Positions 47,485 through 56,997 of a stretch of 64,000 nucleotides of DNA are shown one piece after another. A program made the translations under genes and the position numbers. Source of the DNA: Actinomadura macra NBRC 14102 (GTDB lineage Bacteria > Actinomycetota > Actinomycetes > Streptosporangiales > Streptosporangiaceae); assembly GCF_001552215.1 (NCBI RefSeq), contig NZ_BCQT01000006.1, positions 868,001-932,000 of the forward strand, in the 5' to 3' direction. The notes under the pieces are model-generated. The model was not told the DNA's origin. It saw only the letters and a list, made by a program, of their open reading frames with translations, and did not search any database. Numbering within the stretch: position 1 is the stretch's first letter; the number at the start of each line of letters is the position of its first letter.

Positions 47485-47616
47485 GCGGGCGTACCCGCAG
47501 GGTGACGATCACCACCTCCGGCCAGGGCATAGTCAAGGCACGGGAAGGAAGGTCCTACGATGCGGTGAGCTGCGTTCTTGCGGCCCGCCACGTCCTTTCA
47601 CCCTCCTGGAGCGGCC

Positions 47617-48861
47617 ATGACCGGCGAAGGCAAGCCGTCACGCCCGGCGGCCCGCCGCCCGGCGACGGTCAGGCCGCTGCCGATCGCCGTCGACACGATG
47701 GGCGGCGACCACGCCCCGGACGAGATCATCGCGGGCGCGGTCGAGGCCGTCAGCGCCCACGGCGTCCGGCTGGTGCTGGTCGGGCGGGCGCCCCTGATCC
47801 GGCGCGAGCTCGAACGGCACGGGGTCGCGGGCCAGATCCCGATCGTGCACGCCGACGAGGCCCTCGACATGGGCGAGGGCGCGCTCGCCTCCTGGCGCAA
47901 GCCCCGCTCGTCCATCGCCATCGCCTGCCACCTGATCAAACAGGGGCGGGCATCGGCGCTGGTGTCGGCGGGCAGCACCGCCGGTGTCGTGGCGACGTCC
48001 CGGCTGCGGTTGAAGGGCCAGCAGGGCGTGATGCGGCCGGCCATCGCGGTGACCCTGCCCACCCGCCCCCGCCCGACGATCCTGCTGGATTCGGGCGCCA
48101 CCGTCGACGTCAAGCCCGAGGGGCTGGTGCAGTTCGCCGCGCTCGGCACCGCGTACGCGCAGATCCTGATGGGGCTCGAACGGCCCCGGGTCGGCCTGCT
48201 CACCATCGGCGCCGAGCCCGGCAAGGGCGACAAGGTGACCAGGCGCGCACACGAACTGCTCGCGGGCGGCAGCCACGGCATCGAGTTCGCCGGGAACGTG
48301 GAGGGCCACGATCTGCTGAGCGGCGCCGTGGAGGTGATCGTGACGGACGGGTTCACCGGGAACGTCGCGCTCAAGACGATGGAGGGCACCATCCAGACGG
48401 CGTTCTCGGAGATCCGCTCGGCGATGACGTCCAGCCCCGCCGCCCGGGTGGGGGCGCTGCTCCAGCGCCGCCGCCTCCAGGAGCTGCGCGACCGCCTCGA
48501 CCCCGACAGCTACGGCGGCGGCGTCCTGCTCGGCCTGAACGGGACGGTCGTGATCGCGCACGGCGCCTCCCGCGCCCGCGCGATCACCTCGGCGTGCGAG
48601 CTGGCCCACCGGCTCGCCGCCGGGCGCATCGTCGAGCGGATCCGCGAGCAGATCGCCGCCACTCGCACCTCCCGGTTCGGGCGCTGGACGCACGGCGAGC
48701 GCGACAGCCCGGACAAGACGCCGGACAGGACGCCGGACAGGACGCCCGACAAGCCCGCCGGGCCGCCCCCGGACACGTCCCGCGAGGGCAACGCCCTCCC
48801 CTGGCCCCTCACGGGGGACGCCGTCACGGAGAGTTCCGAGCCCCGTGGGACCGCCGACTGA
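47617..48861 (+). CDS. plsX: phosphate acyltransferase PlsX
   Basis: This is a 414-residue PlsX, which makes acyl-phosphate from acyl-ACP for phospholipid synthesis. Family landmarks are IAVDTMGGDHAPDEIIAGAVEA, VSAGSTAGVVATSRL, ILLDSGATVDVKPEGLVQFA, GLLTIGAEPGKGDKVTRRAHELL, FAGNVEGHDLLSGAVEVIVTDGFTGNVALKTMEG and YGGGVLLGLNGTVVIAHG. PlsX is usually about 330 residues; the extra ~70 at the C-terminus are disordered, with PDKT/PDRT repeats. The ATG at 47617 follows TGGAGCGG. No fabH, acpP or rpmF is adjacent. Confidence 0.93.
   Translation: MTGEGKPSRPAARRPATVRPLPIAVDTMGGDHAPDEIIAGAVEAVSAHGVRLVLVGRAPLIRRELERHGVAGQIPIVHADEALDMGEGALASWRKPRSSIAIACHLIKQGRASALVSAGSTAGVVATSRLRLKGQQGVMRPAIAVTLPTRPRPTILLDSGATVDVKPEGLVQFAALGTAYAQILMGLERPRVGLLTIGAEPGKGDKVTRRAHELLAGGSHGIEFAGNVEGHDLLSGAVEVIVTDGFTGNVALKTMEGTIQTAFSEIRSAMTSSPAARVGALLQRRRLQELRDRLDPDSYGGGVLLGLNGTVVIAHGASRARAITSACELAHRLAAGRIVERIREQIAATRTSRFGRWTHGERDSPDKTPDRTPDRTPDKPAGPPPDTSREGNALPWPLTGDAVTESSEPRGTAD
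48709..48756 (+). repeat. four 12-bp tandem repeats in plsX tail
   Basis: CCGGACAAGACG (48709-48720), CCGGACAGGACG twice (48721-48744) and a diverged CCCGACAAGCCC (48745-48756) encode PDKT-PDRT-PDRT-PDKP in the disordered C-terminus. Copy number could vary between strains. Confidence 0.85.
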
Positions 48862-48906
48862 GCAATGCGTTCGAGGACAGGCCCCGCACGCCGATAACCT
48901 TGAGCC

Positions 48907-50652
<1,746 letters not shown>

Positions 50653-51545
50653 CCTCGCGGCCCCCGAGCGGGATTGCTGCAAGCACAGCTCGCGGACGGC
50701 TGGGACGATCTCCAGCGCAAAGGGGGCCAGGTGCTCGGGGTCACCTCCGTACAGGAACGAGTCGATGCCGTGGCCGACGGCCAGCTCCGTGAGCTCGTAC
50801 ACCCACTGGCGGGGCGGGCCGTGCAGGAAGCCGCGGGAGCCGCGCACGTCGAGGGTGCCTTCGAGGAGGTAGACGCGCCGGATCTCGGCGGGGTCGCGGC
50901 CCGCGCGGGCCGCGGCCTCGTCCAGCCGCCGCTGCCCCTCCGCCAGCCGTTTGGGCGGGACGAGGGACGACGGGACGATCCATCCGTCCGCAACACGGCC
51001 GAGGAGGTCCAGGCCTCGCGGGCCGGTGACCCCGAGCCAGATCGGGATCGGCGTCTCGGGCACCGGTCCCGACTGCCCGGCGGCGAACCGGTAGTGCTCG
51101 CCCTGGAAGCGCAGCCCCTGCTGGTCGCTCCAGTGCAGCCGGATGACCTGCACGGCCTCCTCCAGCGCCCGGCGCGCCTCGGCGGCGGCGAGCCGCGTGC
51201 CGCCGTACGCCTCGATGCCGTCCCAGCACGTCCCGGCGCCAAGACCGAGCAGGACGCGACCACCGCTCGACCGGTGCAGGGTGGCGATGGCCTTGGCCAG
51301 CGCGGCGGGCGGCCGGAGCGGCAGGCACGCCACGGCCGGCAGCACCCGGATCCGCGACGTGGCGGCCAGCACGGTCGCCATCACCGCGGGCGCGTCGGCG
51401 GTGCCCCGCCGGTACGGGTGGTCGCCGACGCCGAGCAGGTCGAGCCCGTAGCGGTCCGCGTCCTGCGCGATGCGGACCAGGGGCCTCGCCGATTCGGGTG
51501 CGAGGGAGAGGCCGAAGCGCAGCGGATGCCGCCGGCCCGCCACGC

Positions 51546-51791
51546 TCACTGCAGGTAGCCTTCGACCTCGTCCGGCGGGCGGACGCCGGCGTCATCCGGG
51601 TCCTCCCCCGCCTCCAGCCGGGCCCGGCGGCGGCGCAGCAGGTCCCAGCATTGATCCAGCGCCACCTCCAGGTCCTCCAGCCGCCGATGCTCCTCGTCTC
51701 GTCCGAGATCACCGCGCTGGTAGCGGTCGCGCAGGCGCTGCTCCTCGCCGACATACTCGTCGATTCGCCGGAGGATCTCCTTTTCGTCCAT
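51546..51791 (-). CDS. DUF2630 small protein
   Basis: This is an 81-residue charged helical protein of the DUF2630 family (EILRRIDEYVGEEQRLRDRYQRGDLGRDEEHRRLEDLEVALDQCWDLLRRRRARLEAG, then PPDEVEGYL). Function unknown. ATG 51791 follows GAGGGAG. It is translationally coupled to the LLM oxidoreductase gene that follows. Confidence 0.92.
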   Translation of the reverse strand: MDEKEILRRIDEYVGEEQRLRDRYQRGDLGRDEEHRRLEDLEVALDQCWDLLRRRRARLEAGEDPDDAGVRPPDEVEGYLQ

Positions 51792-51872
51792 CGGGCTCCC
51801 TCTGTCCGTGGCTGAACTCCGGCAGAGCCCCGTCCCGCGAACGGGCAGGGGCTCCGCGCCCGGCACCGATGG

Positions 51873-52967
51873 TCAGCGGCCCCGCTCGGCGGCGCTCGTC
51901 AGGCCGGTCAGGAACCCGCCGTCCGTGCTCGTCGAGTGCTGGAGCGAACCACCGTTCGCCTTCGGCTCGACCATCGGCCCCGGCGGCGACGCGGCGGCCG
52001 TGGCGCGGCGGGCCGGTGCCCTGCGTGCCGTGGACGAGCGGGCCGTCGCCGTCCTGGACGCGGTGGCCCGTGGCTTGGCCGCGCCGGTCCGGCTGGTCGC
52101 GGTGGTACGCGACGTGGTGGACTTGCGCGCGGCGGTCGTCTTCGGTTTGGCCGCCGACGACCTCGTCGTGGACGGCTTCGCCCTGGACGAGGTCGTCTTG
52201 CGCGCCGTGGCCGACTTCGCCGACCCCACCCGACTCGACGCGGTGGACCTCGCCCGGCTCGCGGCCGACGTGGACGGCCTGCGCGCCGTGGATGAGCGGG
52301 ACGACATGCTCTTGCGCGCCGTCGACGCCTTGGTGCCCGAGCGCGAAGCGGTGCTCCTCGCGGCCGTGCTCCGGGTGCCGGTCTTCCGCGTACCCGTGCT
52401 CCGCGTACCCGTGCTCCGCGTGCCCGTGCTTCGTGCTCTCGTGCTCCTCGCTGTCGTGGACCTGCTCCCCGCGCGGGCGGTGGTGGACTTCGCCGTGGTC
52501 GTGATGACCTTGGCCGCCGAGTCCATCGCCTTGGCGGCGTCGGTCATCGCCTTGGTCGCGGTCGTCATCGCCTTGGTCATGGCCGTCATGGCCTTGGCCG
52601 ACGTGGACGCCTTGGTCGCCACCGACTTCATCTGCGTCGCGGCGGCCTTGGCCTGGCTCGCGGCCTTGGTGACCCGCGTCGCGGCCGTCGAGGACGCCCG
52701 GCCCGACGCGGCGCTCGTCCGCCTCGCGGCGGGCTTGCTCGCCGTGGTGGACTTGCGCGCGGTGGTCGACTTGCGCGCCGTCGAGGGCTTGCGCGCCGTC
52801 GAGCGGCCCGCCGTCGTCCTCGCGGTGGTCCTGGACGTCGACGACCTCGCCGCCGACGCCCGCTTGGTGGCCGGCTTCTTGGCGGCCGTGGACTTGTTCG
52901 CTGTGCTCTTCGTACGACTAGCCGTACCTCGGCTCGACGCCGTACGCGATGCGGTGTTGGTAGGCAC
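51873..52967 (-). CDS. histone-H1-like Ala/Ser/Thr/Lys/Arg-rich protein
   Basis: This is a 364-residue low-complexity protein. About 1-100 are rich in TARKST-type steps with Lys and Arg. Residues about 100-165 form Ala/Lys/Met heptads (TKAMTTATKAMTDAAKAMDSAAKV) that could be a helix. About 165-330 are RSTGT and TARKST repeats, followed by a more ordinary tail (PMVEPKANGGSLQHS). The net charge is strongly positive, as in bacterial H1-like and HupB-tail proteins that bind nucleic acid. A DNA or RNA role is inferred from composition only. The GTG start (52967) has GGGGGGAG 4 nt upstream, which supports translation. Confidence 0.75.
   Translation of the reverse strand: MPTNTASRTASSRGTASRTKSTANKSTAAKKPATKRASAARSSTSRTTARTTAGRSTARKPSTARKSTTARKSTTASKPAARRTSAASGRASSTAATRVTKAASQAKAAATQMKSVATKASTSAKAMTAMTKAMTTATKAMTDAAKAMDSAAKVITTTAKSTTARAGSRSTTARSTRARSTGTRSTGTRSTGTRKTGTRSTAARSTASRSGTKASTARKSMSSRSSTARRPSTSAASRARSTASSRVGSAKSATARKTTSSRAKPSTTRSSAAKPKTTAARKSTTSRTTATSRTGAAKPRATASRTATARSSTARRAPARRATAAASPPGPMVEPKANGGSLQHSTSTDGGFLTGLTSAAERGR
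52371..52430. repeat. 15-bp tandem repeats in the H1-like gene
   Basis: CCGCGTACCCGTGCT occurs at 52386-52400 and 52401-52415, with a one-base variant at 52416-52430 and a degenerate unit before them. On the minus strand they encode successive RSTGT units. Repeat number is likely to vary between strains. Confidence 0.85.
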
Positions 52968-53051
52968 TGATCTCCCCCCAGTGATGATCAGTTACGGGGA
53001 GATCTATTCCACACTTGGTGACGCTCTACACACACTCTGTCATTTCATCGT

Positions 53052-53906
53052 TCAGATCCCGACCGGATGCCAGACGGTCTTGGTCTCCAGGAAGGCCGTC
53101 ATGCGGCCGGTGCCGGGGGTGACGGTCCAGTCGCCGGACGCGGTGTGCAGGACGCGTTTGAGGTTTCCCGCGGCGGCCTCCTGGAGGGCCCGGACGTCCT
53201 CGTCCGCGGCACCGGTGAGGTCGATGGCGTTGACGTCCATATGGGATGCGAGCCAGGGCGCCAGTTCCGCGCGGCGGCCGGTGAGGATGTTGACGACGCC
53301 GCCGGGCAGGTCGGATGTGGCGAGGACCTCGGCGAGGGTGACCGCGGGAAGCGGCGCGGGCTCGGACGCGACCACGACGGCGGTGTTGCCGGACACGATC
53401 GCCGGGGCGACGGTCGAGACCAGGCCGAGCAGCGGCGAGTCGGGGGCGACGACCGCGACCACGCCGGCCGGTTCGGGGGTGGAGAAGTTGAAGAACGGCC
53501 CGGAGACCGGGTTGACGGCGCCGGTGACGGCGGCGAGCTTGTCGGCCCACCCCGCGTACCAGACCCACCGGTCGATCGCCGCGTCCGTCTCCGCGGCGGC
53601 CTGGGGCTTGCTCAGGCCCGTCAGTCGGAGTTCGTCGACGAACTGGGCGCGGCGGCCCTCTAGCATCTCGGCGATGCGGTAGAGGACCTGGCCGCGGTTG
53701 TAGGCCGTCCGGGACGACCAGCCGCCGAACGCCGTGCGGGCGGCGACGACCGCGTCCCGCACGTCCTTGCGGGACGCCTGGGAGGCGTTGGCCACGAAGT
53801 TCCCCTTGGCGTCGTTCACCGGGTAGGTCCTGCCGGACTCCGAACGCGGGAACGCGCCGCCGATGTACAGCTTGTAGGTCTTGCGGACGCTCAACCGGTC
53901 AGGCAT
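53052..53906 (-). CDS. short aldehyde-dehydrogenase-like protein lacking the catalytic domain
   Basis: This 284-residue protein covers only the NAD-binding half of the ALDH fold (KLYIGGAFPRSESGRTYPV, DAVVAARTAFGGWSSRTAYNRGQVLYRIAEML, PEPAGVVAVVAPDSPLLGLVSTVAPAIVSGNTAVVV, LPGGVVNILTG). The ELGG Glu is absent, and the protein ends before any catalytic Cys loop. A full ALDH is about 480 residues. The stop is natural and the reading frame clean, so this is probably a stable partner or a decayed paralogue. Its start overlaps the end of the full ALDH gene upstream by 8 bases, implying co-translation. Confidence 0.85.
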   Translation of the reverse strand: MPDRLSVRKTYKLYIGGAFPRSESGRTYPVNDAKGNFVANASQASRKDVRDAVVAARTAFGGWSSRTAYNRGQVLYRIAEMLEGRRAQFVDELRLTGLSKPQAAAETDAAIDRWVWYAGWADKLAAVTGAVNPVSGPFFNFSTPEPAGVVAVVAPDSPLLGLVSTVAPAIVSGNTAVVVASEPAPLPAVTLAEVLATSDLPGGVVNILTGRRAELAPWLASHMDVNAIDLTGAADEDVRALQEAAAGNLKRVLHTASGDWTVTPGTGRMTAFLETKTVWHPVGI

Positions 53907-55329
53907 CGAGGTAGGCCTCCAGTCCGTGGCGTCCGCCCTCGCGGCCGAACCCCGATTCCTTGTAGCCGCCGAACGGGGAGGCGGGATCGAACTTGTTGAA
54001 GGTGTTGGCCCACACGACCCCGGCGCGCAGCCGCTGCGCCGTCCACAGGATCCGTGAGCCCTTCTCGGTCCAGATCCCCGCCGACAGCCCGTACGGGGTG
54101 TTGTTGGCCTTGGTGACGGCCTCTTCGGGGGTGCGGAACGTTAGCACCGACAGCACGGGGCCGAAGATCTCCTCCTGCGCGATCCGGTGCGACTGCGCGA
54201 CGTTCGTGAACACCGTCGGCGCGAACCAGAACCCCTGCGGGGGCAGTTCGCAGGGCGGCGACCAGCGTTCGGCGCCCTCGTCCTCCCCGGCCTGGGCGAG
54301 CTCCTGGATCTTCTGGAGCTGGGCGGCGGAGTTGACCGCGCCGACGTCGGTGTTCTTGTCCAGCGGGTCCCCGACCCGCAGCGTGGCCATGCGGGTCTTG
54401 AGCCGGTCCAGGACGTCGCCGGCGACCGATTCCTGCACGAGCAGCCGGGACCCGGCGCAGCACACGTGGCCCTGGTTGAAGAAGATCCCGTTGACGATCC
54501 CCTCGACCGCCTGGTCCAGCGCCGCGTCGGCGAACACGATGTTGGCCGCCTTGCCGCCCAGTTCCAGCGTGAGCCTCTTGGCGGTGCCGGCGACCGAGCG
54601 GGCGATCTGGCGTCCGACGTCCGTGGAGCCGGTGAAGGCCACCTTGTCCACACCGGGGTGCTCGACCAGCGTCCGGCCGGTCGCACCGGCGCCGGTGACG
54701 ATGTTGACCACGCCGGGCGGCAGGTCGGCCTGGCGGCAGATGTCGGCGAACAGCAGCGCGGTCAGCGGCGTCGTCTCGGCGGGCTTGAGCACCACCGTGT
54801 TCCCGCACGCCAGCGCCGGGGCGATCTTCCAGGCGAGCATCAGCAGCGGGAAGTTCCACGGGATCACCTGCCCCGCCACCCCGACCGGACGCGGGTCGGG
54901 TCCGAACCCCGCGTACGCGAGCTTGTCGGCCCACCCGGCGTAGTAGAAGAAGTGCGCGGCGGCGAGCGGCACGTCCACGTCCCGCGACTCGCGGATGGGC
55001 TTGCCGTTGTCGATCGACTCCAGCACCGCCAGTTCCCGGGACCGTTCCTGGACGATCCGCGCGATCCGGTACAGGTACTTGGCGCGCTCGGCTCCCGGCA
55101 TCGGCCCCCAGACGGTGTCGAACGCGGTGCGCGCGGCCTTCACCGCGCGGTCCACGTCCGCCTCGTCGGCGCAGGCGATCTCGGCGAGCACGGTCTCGTC
55201 GGACGGGTTGACGGACTTGAACGGCTCCCCGTGCCCGTCGCCGAACTCTCCGCCGATGAACAGGCCGTAGGACGGCCGGATGTCGACGATCGCCGCGGAC
55301 TCGGGGGCGGGCGCGTACTCGAAAACCAT
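53899..55329 (-). CDS. aldehyde dehydrogenase
   Basis: This is a 476-residue NAD(P)-dependent aldehyde dehydrogenase. Key residues are Glu256 in LELGGK, catalytic Cys290 in GHVCCAGSR and the cofactor loop FTGSTDVGRQIA. Substrate-side blocks VIPWNFPLLMLAWKIAPALACGNTVVLKPAE and EEIFGPVLSVLTF are intact. It lies two bases after deoC in the same direction, so it may oxidise the acetaldehyde or other aldehyde released in deoxyribose catabolism. The ATG is at 55329. Confidence 0.95.
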   Translation of the reverse strand: MVFEYAPAPESAAIVDIRPSYGLFIGGEFGDGHGEPFKSVNPSDETVLAEIACADEADVDRAVKAARTAFDTVWGPMPGAERAKYLYRIARIVQERSRELAVLESIDNGKPIRESRDVDVPLAAAHFFYYAGWADKLAYAGFGPDPRPVGVAGQVIPWNFPLLMLAWKIAPALACGNTVVLKPAETTPLTALLFADICRQADLPPGVVNIVTGAGATGRTLVEHPGVDKVAFTGSTDVGRQIARSVAGTAKRLTLELGGKAANIVFADAALDQAVEGIVNGIFFNQGHVCCAGSRLLVQESVAGDVLDRLKTRMATLRVGDPLDKNTDVGAVNSAAQLQKIQELAQAGEDEGAERWSPPCELPPQGFWFAPTVFTNVAQSHRIAQEEIFGPVLSVLTFRTPEEAVTKANNTPYGLSAGIWTEKGSRILWTAQRLRAGVVWANTFNKFDPASPFGGYKESGFGREGGRHGLEAYLDA

Positions 55330-55331
55330 GA

Positions 55332-56255
55332 TCAGTCCAGCGTGAAGTAGTCGGGGCCGGCGTACACCCCGGTGGCGAGCTTGCGGCGCTGCATCAGCAG
55401 ATCGTTCAGCACGCTGGACGCTCCCAGCCGGAACCAGCGCGGAGTCAGCCAGTCCGGCCCGGCGGTCTCGTTCACCAGCACCAGGTACCGGATCGCGTCC
55501 TTGGTTGTCTTGATCCCGCCGGCCGGTTTGACGCCGACCTGCCGTCCGGTCTCGGCGCGGTAGTCACGGACGGCCTCCAGCATGACCAGGGTGACCGGCA
55601 GCGTCGCGGCCGGCGCGACCTTCCCGGTGGAGGTCTTGATGAAGTCGGCGCCCGCGCGCATCGCCAGCCACGACGCGCGCCGCACGTTGTCCAGCGTGGC
55701 GAGTTCCCCGGTCTCCAGGATCACCTTCAGGTGCGCGCCGCCGCAGGCGTCCTTCACCGCGACGATCTCCTCGTGCACCTTGACCAGGTCGCCGGACAGG
55801 AACGCGCCCCGGTCGATGACCATGTCGATCTCGCTCGCGCCCGCCTCGACCGCCGCCCGGGTGTCGGCGAGCTTGGCCGCCAGCGGGGCCCGTCCGGACG
55901 GGAACGCGGTCGCCACGCTCGCGACGCCGATGCCCGTCCCGGCGAGCGCGGCGACGGCCACGCCCACCATGTCGGGGTACACGCACACCGCGGCGACCTT
56001 CGGGACGGACGGGTCGGACGGGTCGGGGTGGGCGGCCTTGGCGCACAGCGCGCGCACCTTCCCGGCCGTGTCCGCGCCCTCCAGGGTGGTCAGGTCCACC
56101 ATCGACACGGCGAGGTCGATGGCCTCGGCCTTCGCCGACGTCTTGATCGAACGCGTCGCGAGCCGCGCCGCCCGCTCCTCCGTGCCGACCTGGTCGACCC
56201 CGGGAAGCCCGTGCAGGAACGCGCGCAGCTCGGCGGCGCCGGTAAGAGTCTCCAT
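55332..56255 (-). CDS. deoC: deoxyribose-phosphate aldolase
   Basis: This is a 307-residue class I aldolase that splits 2-deoxyribose-5-phosphate to acetaldehyde and glyceraldehyde-3-phosphate. The core is complete: VSMVDLTTLEGADT, VAAVCVYPDMVGVAVAAL, EIDMVIDRGAFLSGD, HLKVILETGEL, the Schiff-base Lys in ADFIKTSTGK and the proton-relay Lys in VGVKPAGGIKT. It has the ~40-residue N-terminal extension seen in long actinobacterial DeoC. ATG 56255 is preferred (GGGGAC 6 nt upstream); GTG 56261 is possible. It heads the deoC-ALDH-ALDH operon. Confidence 0.95.
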   Translation of the reverse strand: METLTGAAELRAFLHGLPGVDQVGTEERAARLATRSIKTSAKAEAIDLAVSMVDLTTLEGADTAGKVRALCAKAAHPDPSDPSVPKVAAVCVYPDMVGVAVAALAGTGIGVASVATAFPSGRAPLAAKLADTRAAVEAGASEIDMVIDRGAFLSGDLVKVHEEIVAVKDACGGAHLKVILETGELATLDNVRRASWLAMRAGADFIKTSTGKVAPAATLPVTLVMLEAVRDYRAETGRQVGVKPAGGIKTTKDAIRYLVLVNETAGPDWLTPRWFRLGASSVLNDLLMQRRKLATGVYAGPDYFTLD

Positions 56256-56353
56256 TGACACGTCCCCAGCATCGCCGAAGTCCGCCACCCGCACAAAACG
56301 GTCCGGGCGGGATTCCGTGCCGCCGCCAGACCGTGCCACCACGGGACCGGACG

Positions 56354-56917
56354 TCATGTCTCGTCGGCGGGGAGCGAGAAGAGGCGGATGTAGACGGCAC
56401 GGGCACCGGGCGGCGCGTCCTCGATCCGGTGCGAGTGCCGGTGCAGGAGGCGGATGTAGTCCTCGAAGAACTCGGCGAGGCCCTCCTCGGTCATGTGGGC
56501 GAAGCCGCGCGAGAGGCGCGCCCAGGCGGGCTCCCGCTCGTAGCCCGCGGGGAGCCGGGCGAGGATCTCCATGTCCTCGGCGTGCCCGACGCGCAGCAGT
56601 TCGGCGAGGACGGGACGGTCCTGCGGGGCCAGCGTCTCCGGAGCGGGCATCCGCAGGTCGCGCTGCCCGGCGGGGCGCCACCAGCGCTCGCGGCCGGCGG
56701 AGCGTTCGGGGATCTCCTCGATGAAGCCGTGCTTCTCCAGCTGGCGCAGGTGGTAGCTGGTCGTGCCGGTGTTGGCGCCGAGCACCTCGCCGATGGTCGT
56801 GGACGTGGCGGGGCCGTGCACCCGCAGCCGGTGCAGGATCTGGCGGCGCAGGGGATGGCTCAGGGCCTTGATCCGTCCCGGGTCGTCGAGGATGACGGGC
56901 TCGGCATCGTCCTTCAT
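56354..56917 (-). CDS. ArsR-type winged-helix regulator
   Basis: This is a 187-residue regulator. The N-terminal winged helix is RIKALSHPLRRQILHRLRVHGPATSTTIGEVLGANTGTTSYHLRQLEKHGFIEE, typical of HTH_20/ArsR. The C-terminal ~100 residues are a helical domain without metal-binding Cys, so it is not a metal sensor. The ATG is at 56917. It is divergent from a secreted hydrolase gene, and the 80-bp space between them is filled with direct and inverted repeats, so it probably controls both genes. Confidence 0.9.
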   Translation of the reverse strand: MKDDAEPVILDDPGRIKALSHPLRRQILHRLRVHGPATSTTIGEVLGANTGTTSYHLRQLEKHGFIEEIPERSAGRERWWRPAGQRDLRMPAPETLAPQDRPVLAELLRVGHAEDMEILARLPAGYEREPAWARLSRGFAHMTEEGLAEFFEDYIRLLHRHSHRIEDAPPGARAVYIRLFSLPADET

Positions 56918-56930
56918 GGGGAGCAGTCTA

Positions 56931-56978
56931 ATACCGCAGAGGTATCTTTGCAGAGAAACCTTTGCAGAGAGTTCTCTG
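56931..56978. promoter_or_regulatory. operator-like repeat cluster between ArsR and hydrolase genes
   Basis: Three elements are visible: ATACC (56931-56935) with GGTAT (56941-56945) as an inverted repeat; CTTTGCAGAGA repeated directly at 56946-56956 and 56960-56970; and CAGAGA (56965-56970) with TCTCTG (56973-56978) as an inverted repeat. They fill the divergent promoter and are likely binding sites for the ArsR-type protein. Confidence 0.6.
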
Positions 56979-56997
56979 TGAACTAGCGTCCCCGCTC

